DNA from: JAWVZB01 sp033722375
GTDB taxonomy: Bacteria; Actinomycetota; Nitriliruptoria; Nitriliruptorales; Nitriliruptoraceae
NCBI GenBank assembly: GCA_033722375.1
Contig: JAWVZB010000041.1
Coordinates: 1-25,776, forward strand
DNA length: 25,776 bases
Direction: 5' to 3'
This document shows positions 6,343 to 15,408 of this stretch, piece by piece (the first letter of the stretch is position 1; each line of letters begins with the position of its first letter). Position numbers and translations under genes: made by a program. The notes under the pieces were generated by a model. It worked only from the letters and a program-made list of their open reading frames with translations. It was not told the DNA's origin and searched no databases.

Positions 6343-6447
6343 GCTGAGCCGTTGCGGTTCACCGAGGCCGGCACCGTCCTGATCGGCTGCCACGTGCCGG
6401 GTCACTACGACGCCGGTATGAAGGGAACCGTGACGGTCGAGGGTTGA
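6343..6447 (+). pseudogene. remnant of a cupredoxin domain (C-terminal end)
   Basis: The frame from 6343 to the TGA at 6445-6447 encodes AEPLRFTEAGTVLIG, then CHVPGHYDAGMKG and a closing strand TVTVEG. The spacing Cys-x4-...His-x4-Met with an adjacent His is the type 1 copper site found at the end of plastocyanin-like, nitrite-reductase and multicopper-oxidase domains. The rest of the domain, including its first copper-binding histidine, is missing: upstream the frame is not cupredoxin-like and meets a TGA at 6283-6285. There is no start codon with a ribosome site. I read it as the last 30-odd codons of a decayed or deleted gene. Confidence 0.65.
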
Positions 6448-6512
6448 TCGCCGCCCAACCCATGGCGACCGGTACGTGAGCCGGGGTCTCGACGCCCCGG
6501 CTCGCCAGTGCC

Positions 6513-7292
6513 TCACGCAGGGCCGACGGCGTTGCGTGGGTAGGTCGCCTTGGCGTGGTCGGCCACCACGAGGTCGAGCTCGAGCGTGACGAAGGGTTCG
6601 GTGTCCGTGGTGGTCGCCAGCACTTCGCCGGAGGGGTCGATGATCCACCCCGCCCCGCCCCAGTCGATGCCGTTGCGCTGTTCGTGGCCGCCGCGGTTCG
6701 ACGAGATGCAGAACGCCCCGCTCCGCAGCGCCGCGACCCGGCCCGCGGCGACCCAGCGGTCGACGGAGAACCGCTCGGTGGCCCGCGGGACCGCCAGCAG
6801 CTGCACCCCCTCCCGACCGAGTTCCCAAGCATGCTCCGAGAACCACACCTCGGTGCAGACCATCACCCCCGCGGTCGCTGGTTCGACCGGAACGGCCGGG
6901 AAGGTCGCGTCACCCGGGTCGTACCAGCTCGCTTCCCAGAATCCGTCCTCATCGGGCAAGTAGCTCTTCCGGTGCAACCGCCGGTGCCCCTCAGTGGTGG
7001 TCCACACGAACGATGTGTTGTAGCGGTTCCCGGCATCGGTGATGGGTTGCGAGCCGAGCACGGCCGGAACGTCGAGCTCGGCGAGCCGTTCGATCCACGC
7101 TTCGTGCTCGTCGACCGCGGCCCGCCACGTCGGCTCGTCGAACTGCGGGTCCGAGAAGGGCCACGCGGCGAACGGCACCTCGGGGAGGACGACGAGGTCC
7201 GGCTCGTGCTCGTCGCAGTGTTGAACGAGCCTCTTCCAGGCTGCCGAGAGGTCGCCGATCTCGCCCGGTAGCTGCGTCGCGGTCACCTTCAC
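6513..7292 (-). CDS. carbon-nitrogen hydrolase (nitrilase superfamily)
   Basis: A 259-residue member of the nitrilase superfamily with the full triad: E38 (VVLPEVPF), K109 (LHRKSYLP) and C146 (GVMVCTEVWF). These enzymes hydrolyse amides, nitriles or ureido compounds in the cytosol; the substrate cannot be read from the sequence. The GTG at 7292 is preferred because AGAGGT lies six bases upstream and the protein then starts at the first beta strand (MKVTATQLPG). However, an in-frame ATG at 7463 overlaps the stop of the regulator gene in an ATGA and would add 57 residues with no resemblance to the family. The gene follows the AfsR-like regulator on the same strand and may be in its transcript. 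Confidence 0.87.
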   Translation of the reverse strand: MKVTATQLPGEIGDLSAAWKRLVQHCDEHEPDLVVLPEVPFAAWPFSDPQFDEPTWRAAVDEHEAWIERLAELDVPAVLGSQPITDAGNRYNTSFVWTTTEGHRRLHRKSYLPDEDGFWEASWYDPGDATFPAVPVEPATAGVMVCTEVWFSEHAWELGREGVQLLAVPRATERFSVDRWVAAGRVAALRSGAFCISSNRGGHEQRNGIDWGGAGWIIDPSGEVLATTTDTEPFVTLELDLVVADHAKATYPRNAVGPA

Positions 7293-7459
7293 GCTGCACC
7301 TCTGTTCGCTGTCGCCAGTCTCGCACTTGCTCGGTGACGAGTGCCAGATGGTGCACAGTCCCGTGTCCGTGCCGATGGCCGGCCAGGCGGAGGGCGAGTG
7401 CTTCCCCGGCTGACCGCGGTCGCGGGGTGCGACCGAGCGACAGCCGGAGCTGACGACGC

Positions 7460-10402
7460 TCATCGACCTCCGGACGATGTCAGCTCTGCGAGCAGCTCAG
7501 TCAGCTCGAGCTGGCGCCCGGCCGCCATCGCCGCCTCGAATCCGTCGTCCCCGAGCGCTGCGCGGATCCCGGGTAGTGCCTCATCGAGGAGCCGCCGAGT
7601 CGGTGGTGGCAGGGCCACACCGAACCGGTCTTTCAGCTCTGCCCGGAACCCCTCGACCAGTGCCGCCTCCTTGTGGTCGCCGAGGCGGTGGAGGGCAGCA
7701 GTCAGCCCGGCGGCGCTGCCCGCGAGCGTTCGAGTCAGGGTCTGCCCGAGCTCCTGGTTCATCTCCACGCTCTCGAGGAAGCGCCGTCTCGCGATCGCCG
7801 GCTCACCGCGAGCCAGTGCGATCTCCCCGAGCATGTTCAGGAGCTCGACCGCGCCGGCGCGGTTGTTGACCCGCCCATCCGCGAGGAGTTCCTCGAAGAT
7901 CTCCTGTGCCTCCTCCAGTTCGCCCTTGAGGTAGAGGCTGATGCCGAGCGACGCCCGCGTGAAGGCGATCGCCCACGGGCTGCCGATGCCCCCCAAGAGG
8001 TCGAGGACCTCCTCGAACAGTTCGATCGAGCGATCCAGCTCGCCGCGGTAGCGGGCGAGGATCCCCAGGTTCACGAGCGCACCGGTCCGGAGCCAGTCGT
8101 CGGGGGCCAGCTCGAGAGCCTGCTCGGTGAGCCGGGTGGCTTCGTCCATGTTGCCGAGGACGCGCTCGGCTCCTGCCAGGTCGAACGTCGCCTGTGCCAC
8201 CAGATCGCTCGCGCCCTCCTGCTCCGCCAGATGCCGCGCACGCGTCAGGTCGTCTCTCGCCTCACGAGCGTCCGCGCCCAGCATCATCGCGCCGCGTGTG
8301 CGCAGTCCTGCAGCTTCCAGTCTCGGTGTCAGAGACCGGTCGTCGAGATCGAGCGCACGATCGATCCAGCGCAGGCAGTCCCCCCGGTGCTCTCGGACGT
8401 TGATGAAGCGCTGCAGGGCACCCAGGACCCGGATCGCCGAGACCGCATCGCCGACTCCGAGCGCGAACTCGACCGCCGCCCGAACGTTGCCGTACTCGGT
8501 GTCGAACCGATCGAACCAGCGCCGTTCCTCGGGGCTCTGGAACCGGGGCTCTGCGTGTTCAGCCAGCGCGACGACGTGACCGAGATGGCGGCGGCGGACG
8601 GCCTCCGTGTCGTCGTCGGCACGGAGCCGCTGGAGCGCGTACTGACGGATCGTCTCGAGGAGGTCGTAGCGGGCGTCGGCCCGGCCCCGTTCGACCGTGA
8701 CGAGCGACTGCTCCACCAGATGGCTCAATGCGTCCAGGACCTGGGTGCGATCGACGTCGTCGCCAGCTGCGACGTCCTCGGCGGCCTCCAGGGTGAACCC
8801 GCCCCGGAACACCGACAGGCGGCGCAGGACCGCCCGCTCCCTCTCGGACAGCAGGTCGTAGCTCCAGTCCACCGCTGCTTTCAGCGTCTGATGTCGGGGC
8901 AGTGCCGTGCGGCTGCCGCCGGTCAGGAGCTGGAAGCGGTCGCCGAGCCGATCCGCGATCTGGTGTGGTGAGAGCGCCGCAGTCCGTGCTGCCGCCAGTT
9001 CGATCGCGAGCGGGATCCCGTCGAGCTGCCGGCAGATCCCGGCGACCGCATCAGCGTTGCCAGGGGACAACGCGAACGCCGGATCCACCTCGGACGCCCG
9101 GTCGATGAACAAGCGGACCGACGCCACCGTTCCCATCTCGTCCGGATCGGCGTCGGGGTCGGGAACGGTCAGCGAGCGGAGCGGACGGAGCATCTCGCCG
9201 GGCACCCCGAGTCCCTCGCGGCTCGTGGCCAGTACCCGCAGCTCCGGGCACCCCGTGAGCAGGTCGGTCACGAGCCGGGCGGCCGGATCCAACAGGTGCT
9301 CGCAGTTGTCCAGCACCAGGAGCAGGTCGCGGTCGCGGAGGAAGGCGACCAGCGTGTCGCGCAGGGGCTGGTCCGGCCGTTCCGGCACCGACAGGGCGGT
9401 GGCGACGGTCTTGGTGATCGCATCGGGGTCGGTCAGCGGCGCCAACTCGACCCGCCAGACGCCGTGGGTGTGGTGCTCGATCGACGCGCGAGCGATCTCG
9501 AGGGCCAAGCGGGTCTTGCCGACCCCGCCGACGCCGGTCAGCGTCACCAGCCGGTGGTCGACGAGCAGGCCGATGATCGCGCGGATCTCCTCGTCGCGTC
9601 CGACGAACGACGTCAGGGCGGCAGGGAGGTTGTGCTGCGGCCGTCGCGGGCCCTCTTCCGACGGGCTCGGCACGCGCAGCGCAGCGTCCTGCTCCAGGAT
9701 GCGCTGCTGCAGGGCTTGGAGCTGCTCCGAGGGATCGAGTCCGAGCTCCTCCGAGAGGGTGACCCGGGTGTCGTCGTACACCGCCAGCGCATCCGCCTGC
9801 CGCCCCGCCCGGTACAGCGCCAACATCAGCTGGCCGCGGAGCCTCTCGCGCAGCGGGTGGGCGGTCGTGAGCGACTCGAGCTCGGCGACGAGCTGCTCGT
9901 GGCGGCCGAGCTCGAGCTCGGCGTTGATGCGGGCTTCGAGGGCAGCCAGCCGTTCCTCCTCGAGACCGGCGGCGGTCGCTTGCGCGAGCGGCAGGTCGGC
10001 GAGGTCGGAGAGTGCGCTCCCGCGCCACAGGTCGAGTGCCTCGTTGAGGGTTTGTGCGCGCTGGCTCGGAACCGCGTCTTCGGCACGGGTGACGAGACGA
10101 CGGAACCGGAGCAGATCGACGTCGCCCTCGTCGACGACGAGCCGATATCCGGGGGCGCGTGTCTCGATCGTCTCGGCGTCGAGCACCTTCCGCAGGTTCG
10201 AGACATAGACCTGGAGCGTCCGTCCGGCGTTCTCGGGTGGGTCCTGGCCCCACACCCCGTCGACGAGACCGTCGGTCGAGACCACCTGACCGACGTCGAG
10301 CACGAGCAACGCGAGGACGGCCCGCTGCTTCGGGCCCCCCAGCGGCACCGGCTCGCCGATGTCGCCCATCACCTCGAGCGGGCCCAGGATCCGGAACTCC
10401 AC
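7460..10402 (-). CDS. AfsR/SARP-family regulator with BTAD, NB-ARC and TPR regions
   Basis: A 980-residue multidomain regulator. Residues 1-95 form an OmpR-like winged helix (FRILGPLEV, GPKQRAVLALLVL, YVSNLRKVL). Residues 95-240 are the bacterial transcriptional activator domain (BTAD). A STAND NTPase follows, with FVGRDEE at 266-272, Walker A GVGGVGKT (290-297), Walker B LLLVLDN (360-366) and the later GLPLAIELAAAR-type helix seen here as GIPLAIELAAARTAAL. From about residue 600 the protein is helical with TPR-like repeats. This matches AfsR-type proteins, which activate secondary-metabolite or transport genes when nucleotide and ligand states change. No biosynthetic cluster is present; the neighbours are a BenE-like transporter (upstream, same strand, 45 bases) and the nitrilase-like hydrolase (downstream), which are plausible targets. 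Confidence 0.93.
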   Translation of the reverse strand: MEFRILGPLEVMGDIGEPVPLGGPKQRAVLALLVLDVGQVVSTDGLVDGVWGQDPPENAGRTLQVYVSNLRKVLDAETIETRAPGYRLVVDEGDVDLLRFRRLVTRAEDAVPSQRAQTLNEALDLWRGSALSDLADLPLAQATAAGLEEERLAALEARINAELELGRHEQLVAELESLTTAHPLRERLRGQLMLALYRAGRQADALAVYDDTRVTLSEELGLDPSEQLQALQQRILEQDAALRVPSPSEEGPRRPQHNLPAALTSFVGRDEEIRAIIGLLVDHRLVTLTGVGGVGKTRLALEIARASIEHHTHGVWRVELAPLTDPDAITKTVATALSVPERPDQPLRDTLVAFLRDRDLLLVLDNCEHLLDPAARLVTDLLTGCPELRVLATSREGLGVPGEMLRPLRSLTVPDPDADPDEMGTVASVRLFIDRASEVDPAFALSPGNADAVAGICRQLDGIPLAIELAAARTAALSPHQIADRLGDRFQLLTGGSRTALPRHQTLKAAVDWSYDLLSERERAVLRRLSVFRGGFTLEAAEDVAAGDDVDRTQVLDALSHLVEQSLVTVERGRADARYDLLETIRQYALQRLRADDDTEAVRRRHLGHVVALAEHAEPRFQSPEERRWFDRFDTEYGNVRAAVEFALGVGDAVSAIRVLGALQRFINVREHRGDCLRWIDRALDLDDRSLTPRLEAAGLRTRGAMMLGADAREARDDLTRARHLAEQEGASDLVAQATFDLAGAERVLGNMDEATRLTEQALELAPDDWLRTGALVNLGILARYRGELDRSIELFEEVLDLLGGIGSPWAIAFTRASLGISLYLKGELEEAQEIFEELLADGRVNNRAGAVELLNMLGEIALARGEPAIARRRFLESVEMNQELGQTLTRTLAGSAAGLTAALHRLGDHKEAALVEGFRAELKDRFGVALPPPTRRLLDEALPGIRAALGDDGFEAAMAAGRQLELTELLAELTSSGGR

Positions 10403-10447
10403 CCGCGACCTCCTCGCCCCACCACGACGCTAGCTGCCACTGCCCGA

Positions 10448-11704
10448 TCAGGCCTCCGCCGGTGCCTTCTCCGCCTCCTTCGGCGCGTCTTCCTGGAGTC
10501 TCCGCCAGCCGTCTCGCTCCAGGAACAACGAGATCAGCAGTCCGCCCGCGAGCGCCCAGAAGAAGGAGCCAAGGCGCAGCAGCTCGATGTCCGTCAGGGC
10601 GATCGCGAACGCGAACAGCGGACCGAGCACCAGTGGCCCCTGGGTGACCTCGCGCAGGGCTCGTGCCAGGACATCCACGACCGCGACGCCGACGAGAGCC
10701 ACGAGCAGCGGCCGCGCCACGACGGTCGCGAGATCGGCAGCGATGCCGGAGAACAGCGCGACCACGAGTGCGATGCCCAGGCTCACGACCGCACCCCAGT
10801 ATCGAAGGTGGTGTCTGCCGGCATCGGGGGTCGCGGTCAGGGCGGTCGACGGCAGCGACAACGAGACCCCAATCGGGCCGAGGAGCGATCCCGCGACGGT
10901 GCCCACTCCGCTCACCGCGCTGACCGTGCGTTCCGGCGGGTCGAAACCCTGGCTGCGCAGGAAGACCACGGACGGGGCGTTCGCCTGGAGCGCGATGAAC
11001 ACGATCATGACCGGCGTGGCCGTGAGGATCGCCGACAGCGAGAAGGACGGCGTCGTCAGCACTGGCGCCATGAACATCTCGCCGCCACCGGAGGCGGCCC
11101 CGAAGCCGCCCGTCAACGCCGCGACCAGGGTGCCGACCACCAGGGCGGGAACGATCGCCGGTACCCGGGGCTCGGCCCACCGGCGGCCCGCCAGGTACGC
11201 CGCCAGCGTGGCCGCTGCCATCAGCCGTTCGTTCGGGGCGACATCGACGCCGTTCAGAGTCGCGTCTCGCCCGAGCACCACGAACAGGTCCTTGAAGAAC
11301 GGCAACACCGCCCCCGCGAGCAGTCCGAAGACCACCGGAGCGGGCAGCCACCGGGCCAGCCGGTCCGTCAGGCCCAAGGGTCCCAGAACCAACACCAGCG
11401 CACCCGCGAGCATCGACGCTCCCACGAGCTCGGCCCAGGGCACGTCCCCGCCGAGCCGGACCACGAAGATGATGATGAAGATGTTCCCGGTCACCACGAG
11501 CGGCTGCCGGTACCGGACGCTCAAGATGATCCCGACGACCGCGGGGATCCCGTAGAGACCAGCGATCCAGCTCGCTGTCTCGGGGCCTGACAGGCCCAGC
11601 GGCTCGGCTGCCGACAGCGGCAGGCTGAGCACGGCCACGAAGATCACGGCCACCGCCAGCCCGCCCCCGAGGGCAGGCAGGACCGCCTGCATCCGGCTGC
11701 TCAT
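10448..11704 (-). CDS. BenE-family transporter (benzoate/H+ symporter-like)
   Basis: A 418-residue polytopic membrane protein with about 12 hydrophobic segments. Family-like stretches include ASWIAGLYGIPAVVGIILSVRYRQPLVV cut short here, VFGLLAGAVLPFF, and FIALQANAPSVVFLRSQGF. It lacks a STAS domain. BenE proteins take up benzoate or related anions with protons, and belong to the same superfamily as SulP. The exact substrate is uncertain. It starts at the ATG at 11704 and ends with a charged tail (EDAPKEAEKAPAEA). It precedes the AfsR-like regulator on the same strand and is divergent from the SulP gene. Confidence 0.85.
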   Translation of the reverse strand: MSSRMQAVLPALGGGLAVAVIFVAVLSLPLSAAEPLGLSGPETASWIAGLYGIPAVVGIILSVRYRQPLVVTGNIFIIIFVVRLGGDVPWAELVGASMLAGALVLVLGPLGLTDRLARWLPAPVVFGLLAGAVLPFFKDLFVVLGRDATLNGVDVAPNERLMAAATLAAYLAGRRWAEPRVPAIVPALVVGTLVAALTGGFGAASGGGEMFMAPVLTTPSFSLSAILTATPVMIVFIALQANAPSVVFLRSQGFDPPERTVSAVSGVGTVAGSLLGPIGVSLSLPSTALTATPDAGRHHLRYWGAVVSLGIALVVALFSGIAADLATVVARPLLVALVGVAVVDVLARALREVTQGPLVLGPLFAFAIALTDIELLRLGSFFWALAGGLLISLFLERDGWRRLQEDAPKEAEKAPAEA

Positions 11705-11814
11705 CCTGGCCCCACGCTCGATGGTTCCCGGCCTACACCGTCATGGCGCGAACCCTGGGCGTCAAGCACCCCGCGTGTGAGCCCGTCGGTGGTGGGGCGA
11801 TTACAGTCGCGGCT

Positions 11815-13449
11815 ATGGGAGGCAGTGACGCAGAGTGGTGGTCGAAGCTGCGGTGGCCGCCGCAGGCACAACCGCGGTGGCCGGGTCCACCCGAGAGCCA
11901 TGACGCGATCGCGGGAGTCAGCGTCGCGCTGATCCTCGTTCCGCAGGCTCTGGCGTACGCGGTGCTGGCGGGGATGCCGCCCCGCACGGGGGTGATCGTT
12001 GCGGGTGTCGCCGCGATCGCCGCCGCTCCGTTCGTGTCTGCCCGGCTGCTGCAGACCGGCCCGACGGCGATCACCTCGCTCCTGACGTTCGGGACGCTGT
12101 CGGGGATCGCGGCCACCGGAACCGGGGAGTACGTGGCGCTGGCGGCACTGCTGGCGGTCATGGTCGGGCTGATCCGGATCGCGGTGGGTCTGTTCGAGGC
12201 GGGGGAGGTCGCCTACCTGATCAGCCAACCGGTCTTGGCCGGCTTCACCTCGGCCGCCGCCATCGTGATCGCTGCGTCGCAGCTCCCGAAGGCGATCGGT
12301 TCCGATGGGCAGAGCGAGGCGGTGGTGGTCGCCGCATGGGAGGCGCTGTCGAACGTCGGCACCTGGGACGTCGAGGCGATCGCCATGGCTGCGATCACGA
12401 TGGTGCTGATGCTCGGAGGCAAGAAGATCCACCCGCTCTTCCCGGGGGTCCTGATCGCGGTCGTGGGAGGGGTGATCTACGCCCGGACCGCCGGCTACGA
12501 GGGCGAGCTCGTCGGGGGCTTCCCCACGGTCTTCCCGGTGCTGGATCTGGATCTGCCGCTGACCACCATCCCCGATCTCGTCGCGCCTGCGCTCATCATC
12601 GCGCTGGTGGGGTTCAGTGAGGCGTCGGCGATCGCCCGCAACTTCGCGCAGAGCGCGAGGATGGTCTGGGACCCCGACCGTGAGTTCGTGAGCCAAGGCA
12701 TCGCCAACCTGGCCAGCGGCATCTTCGGGGGCTTCCCTGCCGGTGCGTCGTTCTCACGCAGTGCCCTCAACCGCGCTGCCGGGGCCACCACGCCGTGGAG
12801 CGGGATGTTCACCGGGCTGGCGGTGCTGGCGGCACTGCCGTTCGCGGCCCCGCTCGAGTCGCTGCCGCTGGCCGTCCTGGCCGGGATCATCATCGGGGCG
12901 GTCCTGAGCCTGATGGATCCCCGCCCGTTCCTCCAGCTCCGCCACTACTCCAACCAGCAGTTCCTGATCTCGGTCGTGACGTTCGTGCTCACGCTGGTGT
13001 TCGCCCCGCGCATCCAGTGGGCGGTGCTGGTCGGGATCGTGCTGACGGTCGGGGCGCACCTGCGGCGCGAACGCAAGCTCGCCATCCCCTACTGGCAACG
13101 GGGGGAGACGCTGCACCTGCGCCCCGTCGGGATCCTCTACTTCGGGTCCGTCCGCCGTCTCGAGGCGATGATCCGCCGACTGTCCGCCGAGCACCCCGAG
13201 GTCAAGCGGCTGGTCGTTCACTTCGACGCGGTAGGTCGCACGGACGTGACCGGCGCGCTGGCCCTGCGGACGCTGTTCGAAGAGATCCAGGCCGACGGCA
13301 CCGAGCTCCAGATCGTCGAGCTGACCCCGACCAGCGAGAAGATCATCCGTCGCGTCCTCGAGGACACCGACCTCGTCGTCACCCTCTCCGATGCGCGCGG
13401 TGAAGGCATCGCGCCCGACGCCGCGGACGACGTCGAGGTGGCCCGGTAG
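11815..13449 (+). CDS. SulP-family anion transporter with STAS domain
   Basis: A 544-residue SLC26/SulP transporter. The membrane part (about residues 20-410) begins with the characteristic HDAIAGVSVALILVPQALAY and contains the conserved region GGFPAGASFSRSALNRAAGA. The C-terminal STAS domain (about 430-530) includes VVHFDAVGRTDVTGALALRT. Members carry sulfate, bicarbonate or other anions; the substrate is not readable. The ATG at 11815 puts the start just before the first helix; an in-frame ATG at 11743 exists, and neither has a good ribosome site. The stop is three bases from the stop of the convergent SLC13 gene, so two anion transporters sit tail to tail. Confidence 0.9.
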   Translation: MGGSDAEWWSKLRWPPQAQPRWPGPPESHDAIAGVSVALILVPQALAYAVLAGMPPRTGVIVAGVAAIAAAPFVSARLLQTGPTAITSLLTFGTLSGIAATGTGEYVALAALLAVMVGLIRIAVGLFEAGEVAYLISQPVLAGFTSAAAIVIAASQLPKAIGSDGQSEAVVVAAWEALSNVGTWDVEAIAMAAITMVLMLGGKKIHPLFPGVLIAVVGGVIYARTAGYEGELVGGFPTVFPVLDLDLPLTTIPDLVAPALIIALVGFSEASAIARNFAQSARMVWDPDREFVSQGIANLASGIFGGFPAGASFSRSALNRAAGATTPWSGMFTGLAVLAALPFAAPLESLPLAVLAGIIIGAVLSLMDPRPFLQLRHYSNQQFLISVVTFVLTLVFAPRIQWAVLVGIVLTVGAHLRRERKLAIPYWQRGETLHLRPVGILYFGSVRRLEAMIRRLSAEHPEVKRLVVHFDAVGRTDVTGALALRTLFEEIQADGTELQIVELTPTSEKIIRRVLEDTDLVVTLSDARGEGIAPDAADDVEVAR

Positions 13450-13452
13450 TCG

Positions 13453-15240
13453 CTACTGGAACGGCCAGATCATGGGGATCGCGACCGTGGAGACGACGAG
13501 CACCAGCAGCGACAGCAGGCCGCCGATCTTCGTGAAGTCCGTGAACCGGAAGTGGCCGGGGCCGTAGATCATCGTGTTCGTCTGGTAGCCGATCGGGGTG
13601 ATGAAGCTCATCGACGCGGCGATGGTCACGGCGATCAGGAACGGGCGGGGGTCGACCCCGAGCGAGGTGGCGGCGCCGATCGCGATCGGGGCGAACAGCA
13701 CCGCGGCGGCGTTGTTGGACATGACCGACGTGATCAGCTGCGTGAGCAGGAAGAACCCGCCGAGCACCGCGGCCGGCCCGAGGACCGAGGTGTGCTCGAC
13801 GATGAAGTCGGCGAGGACCCGCGCGGCACCGGTCTGCTCCATCGCCGCCCCGAGGGGAAGCACCCCCGCCAACAGGAAGATGACCTTCCAGTTCACCGAC
13901 TCGTAGACCTCCTCGGCGGTCAACGCCCCGACCATGACCATCGCGAGACAGCCTGCGATCGCGGACACGACGATCGGCACGATCCCGAGCGCGGCGAACG
14001 CGACCACGCCGGCGATGATCGCGATCGCCCACGGCATCTTGTCCCGTCGGAGCCGGGGGACGAACACCTCGGAGACGACGATGAAGTCCTCGGTCTCCTG
14101 GATCTCGTTGAGCCGTTCCCGGTCGATCTTGAGCAGCAGCGAGTCGCCGCCACGCAGCACCGCGTTCGACAGCTCCCCCTTCAGCTCGCCGGCGTGCCGG
14201 AGAGCGAGCACCTGTGCGCCGAGCCGGCCCGGGAAGTTGACCTCGGCGACCGTCTGTCTGCCCAGCTGCGAGTCCGGCCCGATCACGGCTTCGACCAGGG
14301 TCTCCTGCTCGGTCTCGATCACGTGGTCGAGCTCATCCGTGTCGGTCGGCGGGTAGAGCGTGACCCCCTCCAGCGCGAGCAGCTTCTGGATCTCCGGGGC
14401 GTCGGCACGGACCCGCAGGATGTCACCGTCCTGGAGGTGGACCTCCCCGGCGGTTCCCGGTGTCGAACGGCCGTTGCGATCCACCTCGATGATGTCGATC
14501 GAGAGGTTGCGCACGAGGACGTTGTCGCCGACGGTCTCGCCCAGGCACGGGGCGTCCTCGTCGAGGCGGACGCGGGTCAGGTACGGGGCCACGTCGAAGC
14601 GCTCGGTCAGATCGAGTCCCTCGCCGCCGCGCCGGGCCGGGATGATCTCGAAGGCGGCGAACATGTAGGCGAACCCGACCACGAACAGGATCGCCCCGAG
14701 CGGGGTGAACTCGAACATCCCGAAGTCCTCGAGCCCCTGCTCCACCGCGATCGACGCGACCAGAAGGTTCGTGGACGTACCGATCAGCGTCGACACCCCG
14801 CCGAACATCGAGGCGAACGAGAGCGGCATGAGCAGCCGGGACGGGCTGACACCGATGTCTCGGGCGAGCTGGACGACGATCGGGATGAAGATCGCGACGG
14901 CGGCGGTGTTGTTGATGAAGGCCGACGTCACGCCGACGAGAAGCATCATGACGGCGAGGGCCAGCCACCGGTTGCGGCGGCCCACGCGGGTCAGCACGTC
15001 GCCGACCGTGATCAACGCGCCGGTCTGACGCAGGCCCGCCGACAGCACGAACATCGCCGCGACCGTGACCGTCGCAACGTTGGCGAAGCCCTGGAGCGCC
15101 TCGGACGGCTCGAGGATGCCCGTGAGCATCAGCAACGTCATGATGAGGACGGCGGTCGCGTCGACACGCATCCGCTCGTAGGCGAACAGCGCCAGCGCGA
15201 GCAGGACCAGCCCGTAAACGATGGCGATCTCGGCGGTCAT
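13453..15240 (-). CDS. SLC13-family permease with two RCK_C (TrkA-C) domains
   Basis: A 595-residue permease. The two transport repeats each carry the expected asparagine/threonine motifs: FINNTAAVAIF and LIGTSTNLLV in the first (about 125-180), VMSNNAAAVLF and PIGYQTNTM in the second (about 505-570). Between them, residues about 215-385 form soluble regulatory RCK_C-like modules (LGETVGDNVLVRNLSIDIIE and LGRQTVAEVNFPGRLGAQVL). This layout is the one found in bacterial sodium:sulfate or dicarboxylate type proteins annotated as CitT/SLC13 with TrkA-C inserts. The start ATG is at 15240 with a modest GGCAGG site. It is divergent from the TetR gene, with 168 bases between. Confidence 0.9.
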   Translation of the reverse strand: MTAEIAIVYGLVLLALALFAYERMRVDATAVLIMTLLMLTGILEPSEALQGFANVATVTVAAMFVLSAGLRQTGALITVGDVLTRVGRRNRWLALAVMMLLVGVTSAFINNTAAVAIFIPIVVQLARDIGVSPSRLLMPLSFASMFGGVSTLIGTSTNLLVASIAVEQGLEDFGMFEFTPLGAILFVVGFAYMFAAFEIIPARRGGEGLDLTERFDVAPYLTRVRLDEDAPCLGETVGDNVLVRNLSIDIIEVDRNGRSTPGTAGEVHLQDGDILRVRADAPEIQKLLALEGVTLYPPTDTDELDHVIETEQETLVEAVIGPDSQLGRQTVAEVNFPGRLGAQVLALRHAGELKGELSNAVLRGGDSLLLKIDRERLNEIQETEDFIVVSEVFVPRLRRDKMPWAIAIIAGVVAFAALGIVPIVVSAIAGCLAMVMVGALTAEEVYESVNWKVIFLLAGVLPLGAAMEQTGAARVLADFIVEHTSVLGPAAVLGGFFLLTQLITSVMSNNAAAVLFAPIAIGAATSLGVDPRPFLIAVTIAASMSFITPIGYQTNTMIYGPGHFRFTDFTKIGGLLSLLVLVVSTVAIPMIWPFQ

Positions 15241-15363
15241 CGCGGCCTGCCGTCGACGTCCCGAGGGACGTTAGCCCGCGTCTGCGGCGTGTTCGGCCAT
15301 TCTGGTGGTGCCCAGGGGGGAGCGGGCGACCCCTTGACAACCTGTCCCATCGGTGCAAACGTG

Positions 15364-15383
15364 TTGGTTGGTCGACCGACCAA
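15364..15383. promoter_or_regulatory. palindromic TetR-type operator
   Basis: The 20-base site TTGGTTGGTCGACCGACCAA is a palindrome broken at only one symmetric pair. It lies 25 bases upstream of the TetR ATG. A -10-like TACACT (15384-15389) follows directly, so a bound repressor would cover the -35 region. This is the expected position for an autoregulating TetR protein, and the operon downstream would share the control. TTGACA at 15334 is a possible second -35 element but has no good partner. Confidence 0.8.
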
Positions 15384-15408
15384 TACACTGAGAGGAGCAC
15401 TCGACGGC

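Noticed and set aside
7293..7463. 57-residue N-terminal extension of the nitrilase-like hydrolase, from an ATG overlapping the regulator stop
   Set aside because: The extension has no family resemblance and a better-placed GTG with AGAGGT lies at 7292; the ATGA overlap keeps it as a possible alternative.
9051..11590. Open frames of about 765 codons on both strands across the regulator and BenE-like genes
   Set aside because: They are the usual antisense or shifted shadows in GC-rich DNA: low-complexity Arg/Pro/Gly-rich or His/Gln/Asp-rich translations with no domain, while the regulator and transporter frames show clear families.
13552..15360. A long plus-strand frame continuous with the TetR gene
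   Set aside because: It is antisense to the SLC13 permease, rich in Asp/Arg/His, and the TetR domain starts at its own ATG at 15409 with a ribosome site.
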